NCBI GenBank assembly: GCA_034438015.1
Contig: DAOTTD010000112.1
Coordinates: 1 to 7,164, forward strand
Direction: 5' to 3'
DNA length: 7,164 nt
From: JACDAE01 sp034438015
GTDB lineage: Bacteria; Chloroflexota; Ktedonobacteria; Ktedonobacterales; Ktedonobacteraceae
Part shown: one piece after another, positions 6,143-7,164 of the stretch
Layout: each line of letters starts with the position of its first letter
Numbering within the stretch: position 1 is the first letter of the stretch
Made by a program: the position numbers and the translations under genes
Notes under the pieces: model-generated
The model's input: only the letters and a program-made list of their open reading frames with translations
The model's database searches: none
What the model was told of the DNA's origin: nothing

Positions 6143-6171
6143 TTGCATTGCCATGAAAAATGGCGTATAAT
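6143..6171 (+). promoter_or_regulatory. Candidate sigma-70-type promoter for the 6318 gene, with palindrome in the spacer
   Basis: A perfect -10 TATAAT (6166-6171) lies 17 bp after a weak -35 TTGCAT (6143-6148). The spacer contains an inverted repeat GCCAT-GAAAA-ATGGC (6150-6164), which a repressor could bind. A second inverted repeat (6101-6108 with 6129-6136) lies just upstream. Transcription from about 6178 would leave a leader of about 140 nt before ATG 6318. The assignment is by sequence match only. Confidence 0.5.
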
Positions 6172-6317
6172 TATAAGCGTTACATAGATATTCTTATGCG
6201 TCATGTCCCTCAAACCGTGCCTTCATATGAAATGATACTCAGATTACCCGTTTCTCTTCTTGAGGAGCGTTCAATTCTTTTGCAAAAACTCAGCAGTTCT
6301 GCAATAAGGAGAAACAG

Positions 6318-6797
6318 ATGGCAGAGAATGAAACAAGACGAGATCTGGATAGACAGAAGATGAGAGATATCGGACGCCTGTTAGGCTTCTTCAGTGCCTA
6401 TTCAGAACTGCAAACCGGAATGGCAACGTACCACATTGAGTATGATGCGGCATCTCTGTGCGATCCTAAGGTCCTTGGCGATCCGAGGCTGCTGAAAAGA
6501 TCGAAGGAAGATCTTGACCCTCATGCTATCTACCTGAAAGAAGATGACTGCCACACCCTCTATGTAGAAGGGTGGAACGAGGGGCATGCACAGGGAACGC
6601 AGGCGTATGAAACCCACAATCTAGAACTCATCGCAGAGATCGCCCGTCTCGCAGGGCGTCTTGCTCCTTTCTACACCACTTACACAACAGCGGAAAATGA
6701 TGCGCGTGACTGTAAAGTTTCCGGTGAGGTACGGACACACTTCATCGTCAACTGGCGGCAAACCGGGGGCGATAAGCGCAGACGGAAAGGTATCTGA
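6318..6797 (+). CDS. Hypothetical protein, 159 residues, unrecognised
   Basis: The ATG at 6318 follows AAGGAGA (6305-6311) with a 6-nt spacer, and a candidate promoter lies about 150 bp upstream, so expression is plausible. The product is soluble-looking, with a charged N-terminus (ENETRRDLDRQKMRDIG), a likely helix around GRLLGFFSAYSELQTG, an acidic/basic middle (RSKEDLDPHAIYLKEDD), the segment YVEGWNEGHAQGTQAYETHN, a helix LELIAEIARLAGRLAPF, and a very basic end (GGDKRRRKGI). No signal peptide, membrane span or known catalytic signature is evident. The C-terminal ~40 residues read less like conserved protein and might reflect a late frameshift, but nothing proves it. It is divergent from the small gene at 5591 and convergent with the MTH938-type gene at the right edge. 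I cannot assign a function. Confidence 0.7.
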   Translation: MAENETRRDLDRQKMRDIGRLLGFFSAYSELQTGMATYHIEYDAASLCDPKVLGDPRLLKRSKEDLDPHAIYLKEDDCHTLYVEGWNEGHAQGTQAYETHNLELIAEIARLAGRLAPFYTTYTTAENDARDCKVSGEVRTHFIVNWRQTGGDKRRRKGI

Positions 6798-6833
6798 AAT
6801 CATGGAGTGCCGTCGCCGCAAGAACAATTCACA

Positions 6834-6846
6834 TGCTCAATGAGCA
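6834..6846. other. Short palindrome between convergent genes
   Basis: TGCTCA (6834-6839) and TGAGCA (6841-6846) are perfect inverted arms around a single base, in the 89-bp gap between the convergent stops at 6797 and 6887. The 8-mer CAATTCAC flanks it as a direct repeat (6825-6832 and 6853-6860). The loop is too short for an RNA hairpin using the full arms and no T-run follows, so it is a DNA palindrome of unknown meaning rather than a clear terminator. Confidence 0.3.
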
Positions 6847-6886
6847 AGCCTCCAATTCACCTTTTGCCTCACCTCTACGCTCCTTA

Positions 6887-7164
6887 TTAACAGGTGACAT
6901 GGAACAGGCTAATGACCGGTCCCTCGGTTTCGTTCCAGACGCGGATGGCTTCAGGGGTAGGGAAGAGATCCACCTGACACTTTTTCCTCTTGAAGTAATC
7001 ATCGGCTTCCTCTGAGAGTCTGACATTGCCATATTGGCCTGTGCCAATGATGAGCCGTTGTGCTCCGTTTTCATAGAGGTGTTCGGCTTCAGCCAGTGAA
7101 AGGAGGTGTGATGTGCCGTAGAGGGCTTTGGATAACTTTTTCTTCCGTTTTTTCACCTGGCCGT
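6887..7164 (-). CDS. MTH938/DUF498-domain protein, C-terminal part (5' end outside window)
   Basis: The reading frame is open from the right edge to TAA at 6889-6887 and shows the signature of the MTH938-like (DUF498, AAMDC-related) family. This includes KALYGTSHLLSLAEAEHLYE, the conserved LIIGTGQYGNVRLSEEA, PTPEAIRVWNE and the terminal SLFHVTC. Members are small single-domain cytoplasmic proteins of about 110-130 residues with a mixed alpha/beta fold and no established enzymatic activity. A GTG at 7156-7154 could give 89 residues. However, the frame continues upstream (GQ before VKKRKKK) and the family normally has 20-40 residues before this point, so the true start almost certainly lies beyond 7164. 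No lesion is seen. It is convergent with the hypothetical gene ending at 6797 and has no evident link to the polyol genes. Confidence 0.88.
   Translation of the reverse strand, partial: GQVKKRKKKLSKALYGTSHLLSLAEAEHLYENGAQRLIIGTGQYGNVRLSEEADDYFKRKKCQVDLFPTPEAIRVWNETEGPVISLFHVTC

Larger units (their letters stand above)
5834..6317. other. AT-rich divergent intergenic region
   Basis: This 484-bp gap separates the divergent genes at 5833 (-) and 6318 (+) and is clearly more AT-rich than the operon to the left. It contains a candidate promoter on each strand. It also has an 11-bp inverted repeat TAAAAATATCC (5962-5972) with GGATATTTTTA (6072-6082), and an 8-bp inverted repeat ATCAAAGA (6101-6108) with TCTTTGAT (6129-6136). 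The inverted repeats could be regulator sites but are of a kind that arises readily in AT-rich DNA. No convincing gene was found. Confidence 0.5.

Noticed and set aside
6160..6363. 67-codon open frame on the + strand
   Set aside because: Its first ATG overlaps the candidate -10 box, neither it nor the ATG at 6196 has a ribosome binding site, and it overlaps the better-supported gene at 6318. It is more likely leader sequence.
6829..7074. 81-codon open frame on the - strand overlapping the right-edge gene
   Set aside because: The alternative frame encodes a clear MTH938-type domain; this one has no recognisable pattern.
1..7164. CRISPR array or tRNA/rRNA gene
   Set aside because: No regularly spaced direct repeats and no rRNA or tRNA consensus were seen on either strand.

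Overview
The window looks like a bacterial chromosomal segment holding a decaying polyol (sugar-alcohol) uptake and catabolism operon on the + strand, followed by a small, more AT-rich region of uncharacterised genes. The gene set (MalF/MalG-type polyol ABC permeases, zinc-dependent medium-chain dehydrogenases, an FGGY kinase), moderate GC and miniature inverted-repeat elements would fit a large-genome soil bacterium such as a Ktedonobacteria-like Chloroflexota. That placement is an inference; no rRNA or other phylogenetic marker is present.

Positions 1-1541 hold an unidentified ORF tail at the left edge, then the 3' ends of three ABC-transporter genes in canonical order: a solute-binding protein (about 116-338), a MalF/SmoF-like permease (about 412-891) and a MalG/SmoG-like permease (895-1541). 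All three lack their 5' parts, so the importer cannot be functional as encoded here. Positions 1542-5492 hold the catabolic genes: an MDR dehydrogenase cut off after its first ~92 residues (1665-1994), an apparently intact zinc MDR dehydrogenase (2022-3050), an intact FGGY pentulose-kinase-like gene (3275-4831) and a third MDR dehydrogenase (4858-5492). The third keeps its ribosome binding site, start and about 11 codons, but has lost roughly 135 codons of its catalytic domain. The ancestral pathway was probably polyol uptake, NAD-dependent oxidation to a ketose, then phosphorylation by the kinase.

Two miniature inverted-repeat structures sit between these genes. One is a 92-bp segment with 14-bp arms (1553-1644). 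The other is a 125-bp segment (3122-3246) with perfect 14-bp termini, three internal perfect hairpins and an apparent 5-bp target duplication; the fragment just upstream of it shares short words with it.

Positions 5493-7164 contain a small hypothetical protein with an SH3-like look (5591-5833, - strand), an AT-rich divergent intergenic region with candidate promoters on both strands, a 159-residue protein I do not recognise (6318-6797, + strand), and the 3' part of an MTH938/DUF498-type gene that runs off the right edge (6887-7164, - strand). I saw no tRNA, rRNA or CRISPR array and no recognisable defence system. The most notable features are the repeated loss of gene 5' portions across one operon and the multi-hairpin miniature element.
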